The notes: a model not told the origin generated them from the sequence alone. A DNA stretch of 64,000 bases from Siphonodentalium dalli (GCA_032622095.1 CP136067.1:56277899-56341898), one strand, 5' to 3'. Positions 20,700 to 33,200 are shown, counted from the first letter of the stretch. Made by a program: numbers and translations.

Positions 20700-22809
20700 A
20701 ATTCAATTCAATATGTTTATTTCCCATTAAACTGTAAAAACAGTGTTTGAGAATATAATACATAATATAACAGGCGGGATATACATTGAGATATATAATA
20801 TATACATAATTGTTACGAGGTTACAAAACGAAAGTGGATTCTCTCTCCTTTAAGTATTAGTATATAACTTCGACTTACAAGTAATTAACAAAACAATTTG
20901 GAGATGACCAATTTTCATTTCATCCCGACAGAGTTATTATTAATAATTTCAATAACAAGCATATTGGTCCACTTTATTATTGGATATGGTCAACACATTT
21001 TGCTGGTATAATCATAATATCAATACAATTTCTGGTATAATGGGAAAACTTCAGATAACTTATTTTTTTCCGACACCGTCGTTTTATAATACATATATGC
21101 TGCTTTATAAAGAACAAGGAGAGAGAGACCACATTTTTAGAGTAAATTCATCAATATATAATCACACACGTAAAATTTCTATAATTCAGATTTCACAATG
21201 AAATATTTACCCCGGGTGAAAAAGGAATTTGGTAGGGGTCACTCCCACTGGTGTATATACGGTATGTTTCTGATCGAAAAGGGGCATTACATGCAATTGA
21301 CTTAATTTATCGATGAGGGAGGTATCACCATACATAGTAAGTTTAGTTAAAGGGACACCAGGCCATTCGACGTGGGTTCAAACGAAATAAAATAAAGTTT
21401 ATAAAAGTCTGTGAAATAAGTATTTCCAAGTATACATGTAACACCAGACATCAGCAATAATTTATCCAGATAACTCTACATACTCTACAGTTCAGTGCCG
21501 ATAGACTTCTATGTTTGTTTGCACCTCGTGAACCACTGCGAATGTGTCAGGTCCCTTTAAAATATTTTGTTATGTAGTCAATAGAGTTATCGCTCCTCCT
21601 ACACACCGTGGACTCCTTATTCGTCCGACTTAAAGTTGTGCTCTGTAAATTTATGAGGAGGAATGAATTTGTTAATCGAACCAATTAGGGTAGTGACGCA
21701 CGTTCCAAATTAGTTGAAGGAGGGGATCGTTCTGCATTTTATACAGAACGGTTTAAATTTTGTCTCACGCTAGAGACAATTAATACATGGTGATATACAC
21801 CATTGTCTGATGGGGGGGGGGGGGGGGTCCACTGTTAAGTGGTCTGTTGCTGGATAGCTATGTTCATTTGAACGATAAATTTATATACGTTATGTAACAC
21901 TTGATGTTTCTTATTTCTTAACAGTAAAGATGCCTTATGTGCACTCGGCCGTGTATAGTAAAATTTGGCTATGAATTTTTCGCGTACATGTTGAAGAACC
22001 GGACAAACTAGTAATGTATGGATTTCATCTCCCACTTGTTCGTTACAAAGTGTACATAGTCGGTCTCTAATTGAAATTTCGGTGTTACTCCATGATTTAG
22101 TTTCGATCGCCAAGTAATGATTACGCGTTCAGAAGCGCATTATAGTTTGTGCCTCTGCTGTCGTAAGCTTGAAAATGTAAGTCTCAGTTTCAAACACTTC
22201 TTTAATTTCTCTGTAAAATAGATATTTATTGGACGATGCCATCGTTCTTCGCCAGTGGTTTATATACATATCTCTGAGTCCTGTTTTTGTCGTTTCTCGA
22301 AACCAGTTGAGGCTTACTATATTATGATAAAGCCAGACATGCATAAGGCCCATTTCATATAGAGTATTTTTGACGAGACTTAACCAAGGGTGGGTGTATT
22401 CATTTCCAGGGCTGTTAAAATCGTTATATATTGTATGATACAAGACGAATGATAATTTAGATTTAGGTCCACTAACAAGCCTCGCCCAGTAATTTAAAAT
22501 TCTATGTTTAATTTTAAACCCAACCGGTAGAAGGCCCAACTCGCCATATACACAAATAGTCGGTGTCGAACTTTTTAACTTTAAGATATACTTCCAAAAC
22601 CATAGTTCCGTTTTTCCAATCTGGTCAATATTTTCCGTACCCCAAATTTCACATCCATATATAAGCACTGGTACCACCGTTTTTTCATATAATTCAATTA
22701 TGGTAGACAGGCTGAGTTTAAGTTTTCGCGTCTTCCATATGAGGGAAAACATTGATCGCTTCGCTTCCTCGCACCTACGTTTAATTTCGGAGTTTTTTAA
22801 GGAATGCAC
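20700..22809 (-). mobile_element. 5'-truncated LINE (non-LTR retrotransposon)
   Basis: Minus-strand coding remnant at 22809-21835 followed by about 1.1 kb of AT-rich 3' UTR, ending in an AATTGAATTGAAT-like tail (plus strand ATTCAATTCAATATG at 20704). The 5' side stops abruptly near 22809, inside the reverse transcriptase region, as expected from incomplete reverse transcription. A G-run interrupts at 21813-21828. Confidence 0.65.
21835..22809 (-). pseudogene. LINE ORF2 C-terminal part with one premature stop
   Basis: The frame 22809-22129 contains KRSMFSLIWKTRKLKLSL, VPVLIYGCEIWG, FWKYILKLKSSTP and VYGELGLLPVGFKIKHRI, the region just after the reverse transcriptase catalytic core in CR1/L2-like LINEs. 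A TGA at 22131-22129 interrupts. The same frame then continues to 21835 with NHYLAIETKSW and the zinc-knuckle-like RLCTLCNEQVGDEIHTLLVCP. Family members have Arg at the stop position as I remember, so one C-to-T change (CGA to TGA) explains it. The catalytic core is absent. Non-functional. Confidence 0.75.
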
Positions 22810-23868
22810 GTCACTATAATTAGATGCGGTAGATTGAGAACGAGAGCAACAGCTCTCTGTATCTTGTGTCTCCTTGTGTTATACGCCCCTGTTCTGTGTT
22901 ACGACTGATTTTTATTGTTACTTAAATATATAGGCGTGGATTGAACCGTGTGAATATTGCACGATTCGTCAACTTCCGAATCATCGGACTCTGGTATATA
23001 ACTCTTTGCTATGAACCCCAAATCGCTACTTTGGTGCACTGGTAAAGTCTAATGTGTCATTATGGCTCCATTCCCCCGTTCCATTAAGAGGCAGGTAATA
23101 GTGTGAAAACAGCAGTTGTCACCAAAAACACTAATGCAGCCATTATATGTGCATGTGATAGAATTACTGGAGCCCATTCTGCTGAATGGGTGCAGTGTTT
23201 GAGGTTGGATGCGTCCCTGTGCTGGAAAACGCATATTAGCTGGGGGTCCTTTTACGGTGTGACATTATATGACTCCATTTCCCCTTTTTCCATTAAGACG
23301 CAGTGCATCATGTGAACAGCAGTTGTCACCAAAACAATGCAGCCATTGTATATGTGGAATAGAATTACCGAAAATAATTTAGTAATTATTATCCAGCAAG
23401 CACTTGACTAAATTAACGCCAACAAATCCGCAAAATTGACGCAGAATACACAAAACATGTGACGATATACTCGTGGACGTAGTTAACAACATAATATTAT
23501 GCAGACGGTTATTGGATACATCTGTAATTATCTACCTGTGTGGCCAAAACCCAGCTGGCTTTGGTGATTCAAAATTTTGTATAAAAAAAACAGGCCATAT
23601 ATCTATCATACACTTTTTAATAACTCTATCCACCCGTTTTGAATAGAAAAAAGCATTTTCCTATGAGATCAAAACTTAATTATTGTCGCGATCGTGTACG
23701 GTATCCGTGTATTACATGGAGAGTGTTAGTGTAAGAAGCTTTTTGCTTTCTTTCGCCATAACAATGTGAACATCCATAATGACGAAAATGGTGTGATTAC
23801 CGCCCTGGCAACTAGTTCATTAATAGTGTAACGTTTCAATGATCTGTGCAAGAAACAGCGAGAACCAT
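22810..23868. other. No gene recognised
   Basis: AT-rich sequence apart from the direct duplication at 23055-23372. No motif-bearing frame. Confidence 0.4.
23055..23372. repeat. Direct duplication of ~105 bp, 209 bp apart
   Basis: The copy at about 23055-23170 (TCCATTAAGAGGCAG, AACAGCAGTTGTCACCAAAA, GCAGCCATT) recurs at about 23262-23372 with small changes. The spacer is unique. It could be a small tandem unit or part of an unrecognised element. Confidence 0.65.
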
Positions 23869-24439
23869 TCATTTTGGTTGACTTTTTGCAAATTTGTTTT
23901 TCATTAGTTTGTTTGACTGTTTCAGTATTTGAACAGATTGAAAGTACAGAGTTAGTGCGCCTTGTTTCTTTCTTGGTTGCGCCATGCCCTCCTCTGATAA
24001 TATGTGTTTCTGGTATGTCAGTACTGGGCAACTTTTTATCACTCTGGTGTGATTCGACAACTTTAGCCCGGTTCCGGGCGATTTTGTATTATTTGTGACG
24101 TCACAATGTGATCGCATTTCGAGCACCAGATTGATATATTCTAGGCGATCCGACACATTACTCAAACAAGTGGCCAATTTACTCACTTCAGAAATCGAAG
24201 GGTGGGGTTCTGTTGATTTAGATCGCGACTGTGTGTCCCACGATGGTGATATAGAAATGATCGTTTTGGATTTTGTACAACAGTTGGCATGTTTCTTCGC
24301 TAGAAGTCTGTCATACTTGCAAAACGCGAACCATTTTGATGTTATCAAGTCCATTTTGTCATTTAAACAGAACACGTCACTTGTTTGCAATAAAAATTGG
24401 CGACAGGGAGAGGAAACACTGATCGGAGATCCCACTTAA

Positions 24440-24690
24440 ATTTGATGTATTTGATTGTGATTTCAGCAGAAATCGTTCGTTAGATTCTTCATTATTTAGT
24501 GTGTTCGATTGCGATTCCCGCCGTAGAAATCTTTCACGAGATACATCCCCATTTGATGTGTTCGATTGTGATTTCAGCAGAAATCGTTCACGAGATTCAT
24601 CATTGGATGTGTTTGATTTTGATAGCGATTTCAGTAGAAATCGTTCATTAGATGCATCATTACTTCTCCAGTTGTTACATTGAGGTGATG
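24440..24690 (-). repeat. Four ~55-bp coding-type repeats
   Basis: On the plus strand, GATTTCAGCAGAAATCGTTC recurs with variation near 24460, 24515, 24570 and 24630. On the minus strand one frame is open through all four, giving ERFLLKSQSNTSN-like units. Confidence 0.7.
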
Positions 24691-24702
24691 ATATGGATTT
24701 AT

Positions 24703-25165
24703 CTACAAAATGTATAGCGCTGGTTCGCGGCGGACTGTCGTTTCCGATTCAAAAGAATCACACGATAAATCTATCAAATCTTGGTTCGTAATATTGGCAT
24801 CGCCAAAAATTACGTTTCGGTTAAATTTGTGGAATCGAACATGTTCTATAGTAGCAGCCATAGACTCTGTTGAAGTAGACGCTTCTCGAAACTTTAGTTC
24901 TTCGACTTGCGGCAGATCATTATCACCGAACCTATTCTCCAGTTCAATAAGGATTTCTTCGAACGTCATATGCGGCCTATTTGCTTTGAACGACTTGTAA
25001 TAGTCGAGGGTGGAATCCTCCTGACAAGATAACAGCACAACTTTACATTCAGCGTTATTCCAACGTTGAAATTCAGTAAATGAACGAAATTTGAAGTCAA
25101 AAGGCTGCCAGGTTACTTTACTGTCGTATGAAAATGGTATTTGCGGCGGTAATGAGTAGGAATAT
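24703..25165 (-). pseudogene. Gag-like core block
   Basis: About 150 codons open. Aromatic/charged start (YDSKVTWQPFDFKFRSF), Trp at the position typical of gag cores (QRWNNAEC), then YYKSFKANRPHMTFEEI and RFGDNDLPQ. The start codon is missing because the preceding frame is shifted. Confidence 0.55.
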
Positions 25166-25420
25166 TTTGGGCTGGTTTGGCATTAACTTGCTCGCCCCCG
25201 GATGTTACTGAAACTCGACTGATTGTTGTCCCTGGCTTAGGTTTCGGTTAGGACAATTATTTTGTCTGGGCCCTACGTCAGCATACGCAGGAATATTTTG
25301 GGCTGGTTTGGCATTAATCTGCTCGCCCCCGGATGTTACTGAAATTCGACTGATTGTTGGTTCCTGTAATGAGTTTTGATCAGACCGACGTTGATATGTT
25401 TTGTCAAAATTACCCATTTC
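25158..25420 (-). repeat. 131-bp tandem duplication in the Q/P-rich region
   Basis: AGGAATATTTTGGGCTGGTT starts at 25158 and 25289, followed in both by CTCGCCCCCGGATGTTACTG. The duplication is not a multiple of three and so contributes to frame loss. Confidence 0.8.
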
Positions 25421-26925
25421 TGGCGATTGGGTTAGATTTTCTGTTGTAACAGTTTGCATTGGCCTTTGCTGATACGATTGTTGACTAACAACCTGAGTCT
25501 GCCGAGTGTTTGGTGGTGGTTGAACCGTTATAGGAATATAAGGCACCTTTTGACCATAGGCATTCGTGAGAATCCGAACAGTTTGCTGGTTGGGGCCATT
25601 CCCACACGAAGGCGCTGTGACAAAATGTTGACTCATTGGAACAGGACTATTCGTCGGATGATTGATTGTCGTCCCCAGGTGAAACCGTCTGGGTAGAGGT
25701 GATTGCTCCTGCAATCATGCTTGTCACTACCGATGTATTTGCCTGATTAACCCCCGGTTGTGAAGGCATGGTCACTGCAGGGTTAACCTGCTGTGTCAGA
25801 GCATTTTGTGTTGCTCTGTGTTGGTTTACCACCGGTATGCTAACTGGTAGGACCGGAACTGATGACATTGATATTGTATAAGTCCCAGCCTGAGGTACAT
25901 ATTGAGGCATAGGACCCTATACAGAGTTCCCAGGCCAAAATTGATTCGCCCCAACATTGCTTTGCATTGCCCAATGTGATCCAGTTGTTGGCCCTGATGT
26001 TGTGCACGCATTTATGGTAGGCATACCCCAATTGCTTGTGCCCCCTGGCATTGTATTTGGAACATAACCATGCGGTAATGACATTGTGGGCATGGGCCAA
26101 GATGTCGGCTGTACTGTCGGTGTATGTACAGGAAGAGACATTTGTTTGAATGTCGGATCGCCAAATAGAGCATAAGTTGTAGTAGCTACATTATACTGAG
26201 TCCTATTCAACTTAATGGGTGCAGTTACCAATCTGGATATCGGATACGTCCCTGTACTGGAACATGTGTAAGTAGACATTGGTAGTTGTGTGCCGTTCCA
26301 ACCCAGTAAGTCGCACCTGTTTGGATACGGTTTCCACCCGTTTGAAACTGGTTTCCCCTTCCTCGTGGTCCCCACGATTGGTTACCTTATCAAAATTGTT
26401 AGTCCCCTCCATTTGCTTTGGTCTAACGACCTCATGGCTTCCCAGTGGTTGTTGTGGGCTCACTTGATTTGTGACTACCGGAGCGCCATAATTAAGGTAA
26501 GGCGAACCAAACATTTGCATGTTACATGTATGTGGATTGAATACCAGCGGATTCCAATATGGCGGTGGTACATGTGAGTGACACCAAATTTGTGGCATGC
26601 ACGGTTGCACGTCTCTGGGTTGATAAGAGATATATGAACCATTTGTTGTCGGATCTGGTATCAAATTTGTGTCAGATTGTGGGATTGTTGCAGTCGTTTC
26701 TGGAATTGTGGACATCAGTAGATTTCCCATCCCATTTCCCGATAAGTAACTGGACATATTTTGCACATTGGTAACTTGGGCCCCTGAATCTGAAATTATG
26801 CCATCAACAGCAGTTGAGTACAATGGCTGTTGGTATGTCATGATTGAATTCGTTCCAACGGCCATTTGTTCTGTATTGGGGGTTTGGACATTGTTAGCCT
26901 GCCAAGCGTTAATTTCAGTTGACAA

Positions 26926-27472
26926 TAATTACGGCGCATTAAAACTGTTATTTGATGCCCCATCACCGTTACTCACTTGCGAATATCTTTTTTTGCAATG
27001 ATTAGTATCACTCTCGATAACCCTGCATCGAATAATCACTGAGAGATATACTTTAGTCAGCATTAAGGGTGATGACAAAACAGTTTCAATTGTCAACATA
27101 TTACTAAAAAAAAAAAACTCTAAGTGTACAAATCATGGGAAAAGGGGGTGAGTCCCAAATTTGTCGGGGAAACAAATAAATTTTTTTGCGCGTAGGGGAG
27201 TGGTCGGTCCCTAGTTGGGTGGCATTTTTATTTTCAGCCCTTTGTACGGAATTATTTTTTTCAGACCCCTCTGTCTATGTGAACCTAAAACTCGGGTTTT
27301 AAAACAGTCCAATGTGGGACTATATCCATACGAAAGAAGCTCATATTGGCATTATTTAGTCAACCTTTTATCGTCGACACGACTGACCAGATTCACGCTC
27401 TTTGCAATGTGTTTTCACTGCGGCCCGCGCCATTCAACGGAATAACGGGGCGTAAGCTCAATATATATAGGC
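26926..27472. other. No gene recognised
   Basis: Stretch upstream of the gag-like region, where an LTR or leader would be expected. I find no TG...CA terminal pair or primer-binding site that I can support. Confidence 0.4.
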
Positions 27473-28616
27473 CTATTTCAGAATAAAATCCGGTTTGTAC
27501 CAAATCCGTGCGATGAAGCATATAAAAGGGGAAATGCAAAAAAAGTGTTCAGCATCTTCAATAGGGCTTCCACAATCGCACATGGCGTTATCAGCGATGT
27601 GGTTAGTAAGTTTATCATAATTCAGGTCGCTACAATTGTTTCTGATTCGACAATGTATGATATTAATCTTACGGTCGCCGAGATGAACGTGTAACGGAAT
27701 CTTGGTCTTTGGGAACAATTGTAATTTTAAAAGCGTCATGTTTTACTTTTTATTTCGTCTGACAGGACATTCCAGACACCAATCGTGCTCGGGAAGACTG
27801 TTTTCTTGAAAGCTTCGATATAACAAAATAGTTTTCTAAATCATCTGAATATCTCCGACACGAGGTAGGAGCAGTTCGGTTAGAAATAGGGGGGGGGGGA
27901 TTTGTTGTTAACTATTTTATGCATTAGACATAGTTTTTGTGCATCTCTACGTCGCTGTATAGCGGTTACTATCCAAGTTCCTTTAACAATGTCGCATTTG
28001 ACGAAGATCTCGTTAGGCCTGAACCCACTCGGGCTGCATCGTTGTAAAGTTTGTCCAATGTTGAATTAATACTGTCAGGGGCATAATCCCATACACAGTT
28101 GCCATATTCTAATATAGGTAATACGTGACATTTAAACATGGTATCGAGGGTTTTTCTTGATAACAAATATTTAATTTGCGTATTTGTGAGAGCTCAGGTA
28201 ATGAAATATTTCCAATAATTGGTGGGTAGTGCTGTGTACTGGGCGGAAACCAGATTGATACTTATACAGTATGCTGTTCTCCATAAAGTAGTCGTACGTT
28301 TTCTGAAAAACAATCTTTTCTAGTATTTTGCTCACACACGATAAAAGTGATATTGGTCTGTAATTGCATGGGTCGGTTTTCTCACCTTTTTTAAATATTG
28401 GAATTACTGTAGCAACTTTCCATTGAGATGGAAAAGTGCATGTTTCCAGGGGGTGTTTGGAGAGAATATACAGCGGCAACGAGAGTGTTTTGTGACAACA
28501 TTGTAAAATTGTATTGCTTATACCATCTGGGCCAGTTGATTTGTTAGTATTCAATTCCCTGAGAATTTTCTCCACATCATTCGCAGTAACTTTCAACTTT
28601 CCGTATAAACGCTCTT
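27473..28616 (-). pseudogene. LINE reverse transcriptase fragment lacking its catalytic core
   Basis: From about 28610 down to 28171 the frame carries reverse transcriptase finger motifs of CR1/L2/Jockey-like LINEs: NKSTGPDGISNTIL, FPSQWKVATVIPIFKKG, NYRPISLLSCVSKILEK and YQSGFRPVHSTTHQLL. At about 28170 the sequence jumps to a thumb-side block (LDTMFKCHVLPILEYGNCVW, 28166-27969, other frame), skipping the palm with its FADD box. A third frame, 27739-27473, holds the typical end (INIIHCRIRNNCSDLN, MCDCGSPIEDAEHFF). So this copy is 5'-truncated, internally deleted and frameshifted. A separate insertion from the LINE at 20.7-22.8 kb, and of a different subfamily. Confidence 0.8.
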
Positions 28617-28716
28617 TATTAAAACCATATATGTATACATATTGACGAACGTTCTTTATTGCTACATGCTGTGGAGAACAGGTACCATTTTTCATTCTGG
28701 GCCGATACTCTGTCAC

Positions 28717-29809
28717 CCAGAAGCATAATTAATCAGTATATTATGTCCGTATGTACATGTCTGCCTAGTGTTTTACTACCCGGAACATGATAAAAGCAAA
28801 CAATTGCTAGGTTAATTGAGTTGTTGGAACGCACCGCTGGAAGGACGAATGGTTACAACAATGCGACACGTTTATCCGTGGGCGTGGCCAACCATTATCA
28901 TTGATGCAATACAACATGAAGAATGTATAGTCTCTTCTATATCCATCGCCGTACCAGCATCGCGCGACACCTTATACTATTGACGTCATTTTTAATAGTT
29001 TAAGTGAAATGACGTGAGAATTTCCGCCATGAAATTAATAGGAAATTACTCTCCGAGATTAAATTGGATGGTGTCGTTTCAGTTAATCCACACACTATGT
29101 GCACATATAAACGGGAGAGACTACAAGCTATTTGTGCGGAGAGTCATACTGTGTGACATTTACGCATATAATTATTCCTACTGTTATATTGCCCTATTGA
29201 AATTCAACGCATGGCTAGGTCCTTTACGAAACGCTTGCGGTAAGAACACGTATCCGGATTTAGAATACACGTTCGGTCTGTATTCATGTACCGTGATAAA
29301 TGACTAGCGCAGTGACTTGAGTGTAACTCGGCTGTCCAATGACACAACTTCTATTGTGATACGGAAGTAAACACGTACATAACACATATACTGAATTTCT
29401 TTCACGGAGAGTTTGGAACACATCTGGCCTTGGGCCGGACAAAACCTGGGACGAAGTTTGCAGAATGATCACGGATGGAAGGTTTGTCAACACTACTTTC
29501 ATATAATAATTTCTCTCGAATGGTATAATTCGTCATATGCAAATCTTTTATGCAAACATGTTTAAAAAATAGAAAGATATATAGGGCAACGCATTAATCG
29601 AACATATGTTGACACCTCAACTGAAAGGAGAGAAGGGTTCCCAGTTGTCAGGTAACTGCGGTGAATCAGATCTGAAAAATCACTTTTTATATCGATAATA
29701 GTCACATGTATTATATCTAGATTTGGGTGAATGTGATCAAAGGGAGATAATCCAATACAAACAAATATTTCGATGAATGTAAAAATTTAATAACAAAATT
29801 TTACTTCGG
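28717..29809. other. No gene recognised
   Basis: The longest frame, plus 29014-29307 (97 codons, Tyr/Asn rich), shows no family signature and no good splice context. The rest is AT-rich. Confidence 0.35.

Positions 29810-29848
<39 letters not shown>
29810..29848. repeat. (TA)n microsatellite at the satellite border
   Basis: About 39 bases of pure TA, immediately outside the GCGATCGC cluster and the first diverged satellite unit. Confidence 0.95.
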
Positions 29849-29852
<4 letters not shown>

Positions 29853-29869
29853 TGTACGATTCTGTTAGC

Positions 29870-29925
29870 CAACCGCGTACCGCGATCGCGCCCCGCGATC
29901 GCGATCGTAAATCGCGATCAGATCG
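29870..29925. repeat. Cluster of CGCGATCGCG palindromes
   Basis: Three or four overlapping or nearby GCGATCGC-type palindromes in about 55 bases, in an otherwise AT-rich setting. It lies between the TA tract and the first satellite unit. Confidence 0.75.
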
Positions 29926-29934
29926 TATATACCA

Positions 29935-30286
29935 ACCGACATCATAAATATGTCATTGTGGTCAGCGCACCAGTGGTAATTAAAATAACACCCTACAGAG
30001 CCCAGACTTATCAGAACGAGCTCAGCACTAGTCCCGACATTAGCCTTGACCTTGACCTCGCTCATATATGCTCATATAGGCATGTTTCTGGACCTCGACC
30101 GATCCGACTAAAATTTAATATGTAGGCATACTTTGATCCCGGGAACAATACGGGTGGGTCAAATTTCACATGCGATCGCGTCCTTGACCTTGACCTCTCT
30201 CATATATGCTCATCTAGGCATGTTTCTGGACCTTGACCGATCCCACTCAAATTTGGTATATATGCCTACTTTGATCCCGGGAACAA
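29935..30286 (-). repeat. Diverged first satellite unit replaced in part by a 138-bp tandem
   Basis: 29935-30043 aligns with the satellite monomer (ATGTCATTGTGGTCAGCGCA, then GTCCCGACAT). Then, in place of about 80 monomer bases, comes a segment repeated at a 138-bp period (CCTTGACCTTGACCTC at 30044 and 30182). It contains CGACCGATCCGACTAAAATT. The satellite resumes at 30287 with TTAGTTGATGCATATGTGTA. Confidence 0.65.
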
Positions 30287-33200
30287 TTAGTTGATGCATA
30301 TGTGTAGACAGTGTGACCTCTGGTAGTGGAAAACCGCTACACGCAGTTGAAATTTGGTAAAAACAGGTCATCACGGACTTCAATACGTCTATGTACAAAC
30401 CCGAACATTATCGCTATTATGGCCCGTTTTTAGGGCTCCTAGACACCCCACACGCATAACCCACGAACATAACAGGTATGTCATTGTGGTCGACACATCA
30501 GCCCTAATTACAATTTATCCCCACGCAGCTGGATTTCTAGAGCACGAGGTCAGCACGGGTCCCGACATATTCTTCGTGATTTCATATAAATTGGCATTTC
30601 TACCTAATTTCGAGGTACCAGGACACTCTACAGAGATATCCCTCCACATTAGTTGATGCATATTTGTATAGAGTGTGACCGCTGGTAGTGGAAAACCACC
30701 CACGCAGTTGAAATTTGGCAAAAGCAGGTCATTACGGAATTCAATACTTCTATGTACAAACCGAACATGCATGATCGCTATTATGGCCCGTTTTTAGGGC
30801 TCCAGGACACGACACAGGCATAACCCACGAATATAGCAGGTATGTCATTGTGGTCAACACATCAGCCCTAATTACAATTTAACCCCACGCAGCTGAATTT
30901 CTAGAGCACGAGGTCAGCACGGGTCCCGACATATTCGTCGTGATTTCATATAAATTGGCATTTCTACCTAATTTCGAGGTACCCAGGACACTCTACAGAG
31001 ATAACCCTCCACATTAGTTGATTCATATGTGTAGACAGTGTGACCGCTGGTAGTGTAAAGCCGCCCCACGCAGTTGAAATTTGGTAAAAACAGGTCATCA
31101 CGGACTTCAATACGTCTATGTACAAACCGAACATTATCGCTATTATGGCCCGTTTTTAGGGCTCCAGGACACCACACAAGCATAACCCACGAACATATCA
31201 GGCATGTCATTGTGGTCAACACATCATCCCTATTTAAAATTTAACCCCACGCAGCTGGATTTCTAGAGCACGAGGTCAGCACGGGTCCCGACATATTCGT
31301 CGTGATTTCATATAAATTGTCATTTCTACCTAATTTCGAGGTACCAGGACACTCTACAGAGATAACCCTCCACATTAGTTGATTCATATGTGTAGACAGT
31401 GTGACCGCTGGTAGTGTAAAGCCGCCCCACGCAGTTGAAATTTGGTAAAAACAGGTCATCACGGACTTCAATACGTCTATGTACAAACCGAACATTATCG
31501 CTATTATGGCCCGTTTTTAGGGCTCCAGGACACCACACACGCATAACCCACGAACATATCAGGCATGTCATTGTGGTCAACACATCATCCCTATTTACAA
31601 TTTAACCCCAGGCAGCTGGATTTCTAGAGCACGAGGTCAGCACGGGTCCCGACATATTCGTCGTGATTTCATATAAATTGGGATTTCTACCTAATTTCGA
31701 GGTACCAGGACACTCTACAGAGATATCCCTCCACATTAGTCGATGCATATGTGTAGAGAGTGTGACCGCTGGTAGTGGAAAACCACCCCACGCAGTTGAA
31801 ATTTGGTAAAAGCAGGTCATCACGGACTTCAATACGTCTATGTACAAACCGAACATTATCGCTAGTATGGCCCGTTTTTAGGGCTCCAGGACACCACACA
31901 CGCATAACCCACGAACATAACAGGCATGTCATTGTGGTCAACACATCATCCCTATTTACAATTTAACCCCACGCAGCTGGATTTCTAGAGCACGAGGTCA
32001 GCACGGGTCCCGACATATTCGTCGTGATTTCATATAAATTGGCATTTCTACCTAATTTCGAGGTACCAGGACACTCTACAGAGATAACCCTCCACATTAG
32101 TTGATTCATATGTGTAGACAGTGTGACCGCTGGTAGTGTAAAGCCGCCCCACGCAGTTGAAATTTGGTAAAAACAGGTCATCACGGACTTCAATACGTCT
32201 ATGTACAAACCGAACATTATCGCTATTATGGCCCGTTTTTAGGGCTCCAGGACACCACACACGCATAACCCACGAACATACCAGGTATGTCATTGTGGTC
32301 AACACATCATCCCTATTTACAATTTAACCCCACGCAGCTGGATTTCTAGAGCACGAGGTCAGCACGGGTCCCGACATATTCGTCGTGATTTCATATAAAT
32401 TGGCATTTCTACCTAATTTCGAGGTACCAGGACACTCTACAGAGATAACCCTCCACATAGGTTGATTCATATGTGTAGACAGTGTGACCGCTGGTAGTGT
32501 AAAGCCGCCCCACGCAGTTGAAATTTGGTAAAAACAGGTCATCACGGACTTCAATACGTCTATGTACAAACCGAACATTATCGCTATTATGGCCCGTTTT
32601 TAGGGCTCCAGGACACCACACACGCATAACCCACGAACATATCAGGCATGTCATTGTGGTCAACACATCATCCCTATTTACAATTTAACCCCACGCAGCT
32701 GGATTTCTAGAGCACGAGGTCAGCACGGGTCCCGACATATTCGTCGTGATTTCATATAAATTGGCATTTCTACCTAATTTCGAGGTACCAGGACACTCTA
32801 CAGAGATATCCCTCCACATTAGTTGATGCATATGTGTAGAGAGTGTGACCGCTGGTAGTGGAAAACCACCCCACGCAGTTGAAATTTGGTAAAAACAGGT
32901 CATCACGGACTTCAATACGTCTATGTACAAACCGAACATTATCGCTAGTATGGCCCGTTTTTAGGGCTCCAGGACACCACACACGCATAACCCACGAACA
33001 TAACAGGCATGTCATTGTGGTCAACACATCATCCCTATTTACAATTTAACCCCACGCAGCTGGATTTCTAGAGCACGAGGTCAGCACGGGTCCCGACATA
33101 TTCGTCGTGATTTCATATAAATTGGCATTTCTACCTAATTTCGAGGTACCAGGACACTCTACAGAGATAACCCTCCACATTAGTTGATTCATATGTGTAG

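Larger units (their letters stand above)
23869..26925 (-). pseudogene. Degraded retrotransposon gag-like region
   Basis: Reading on the minus strand from 26925, a long Gln/Pro/Thr/Asn-rich N-terminal region (for example PHTCNMQMFGSPYLNYGAP) passes through three frames with shifts near 26370, 25680 and 25150 and a TAG at 25917. It leads into a better conserved block, 25165-24703, with the character of an LTR-retrotransposon gag: WQPFDFKFRSFTEFQRW, MTFEEILIELENRFG and PQVEELKFREAS. Downstream, a repeat-rich stretch (24690-24440) and an open frame 24435-23869 may be the remaining C-terminus. No protease, reverse transcriptase, integrase or LTRs were found. A host gene with a gag-like domain is the alternative, but the multiple breaks argue that nothing is made. 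Confidence 0.5.

Noticed and set aside
29014-29307. 97-codon plus-strand open frame as a gene
   Set aside because: No recognisable domain, splice context or compositional signal. Frames this long arise by chance in this window.
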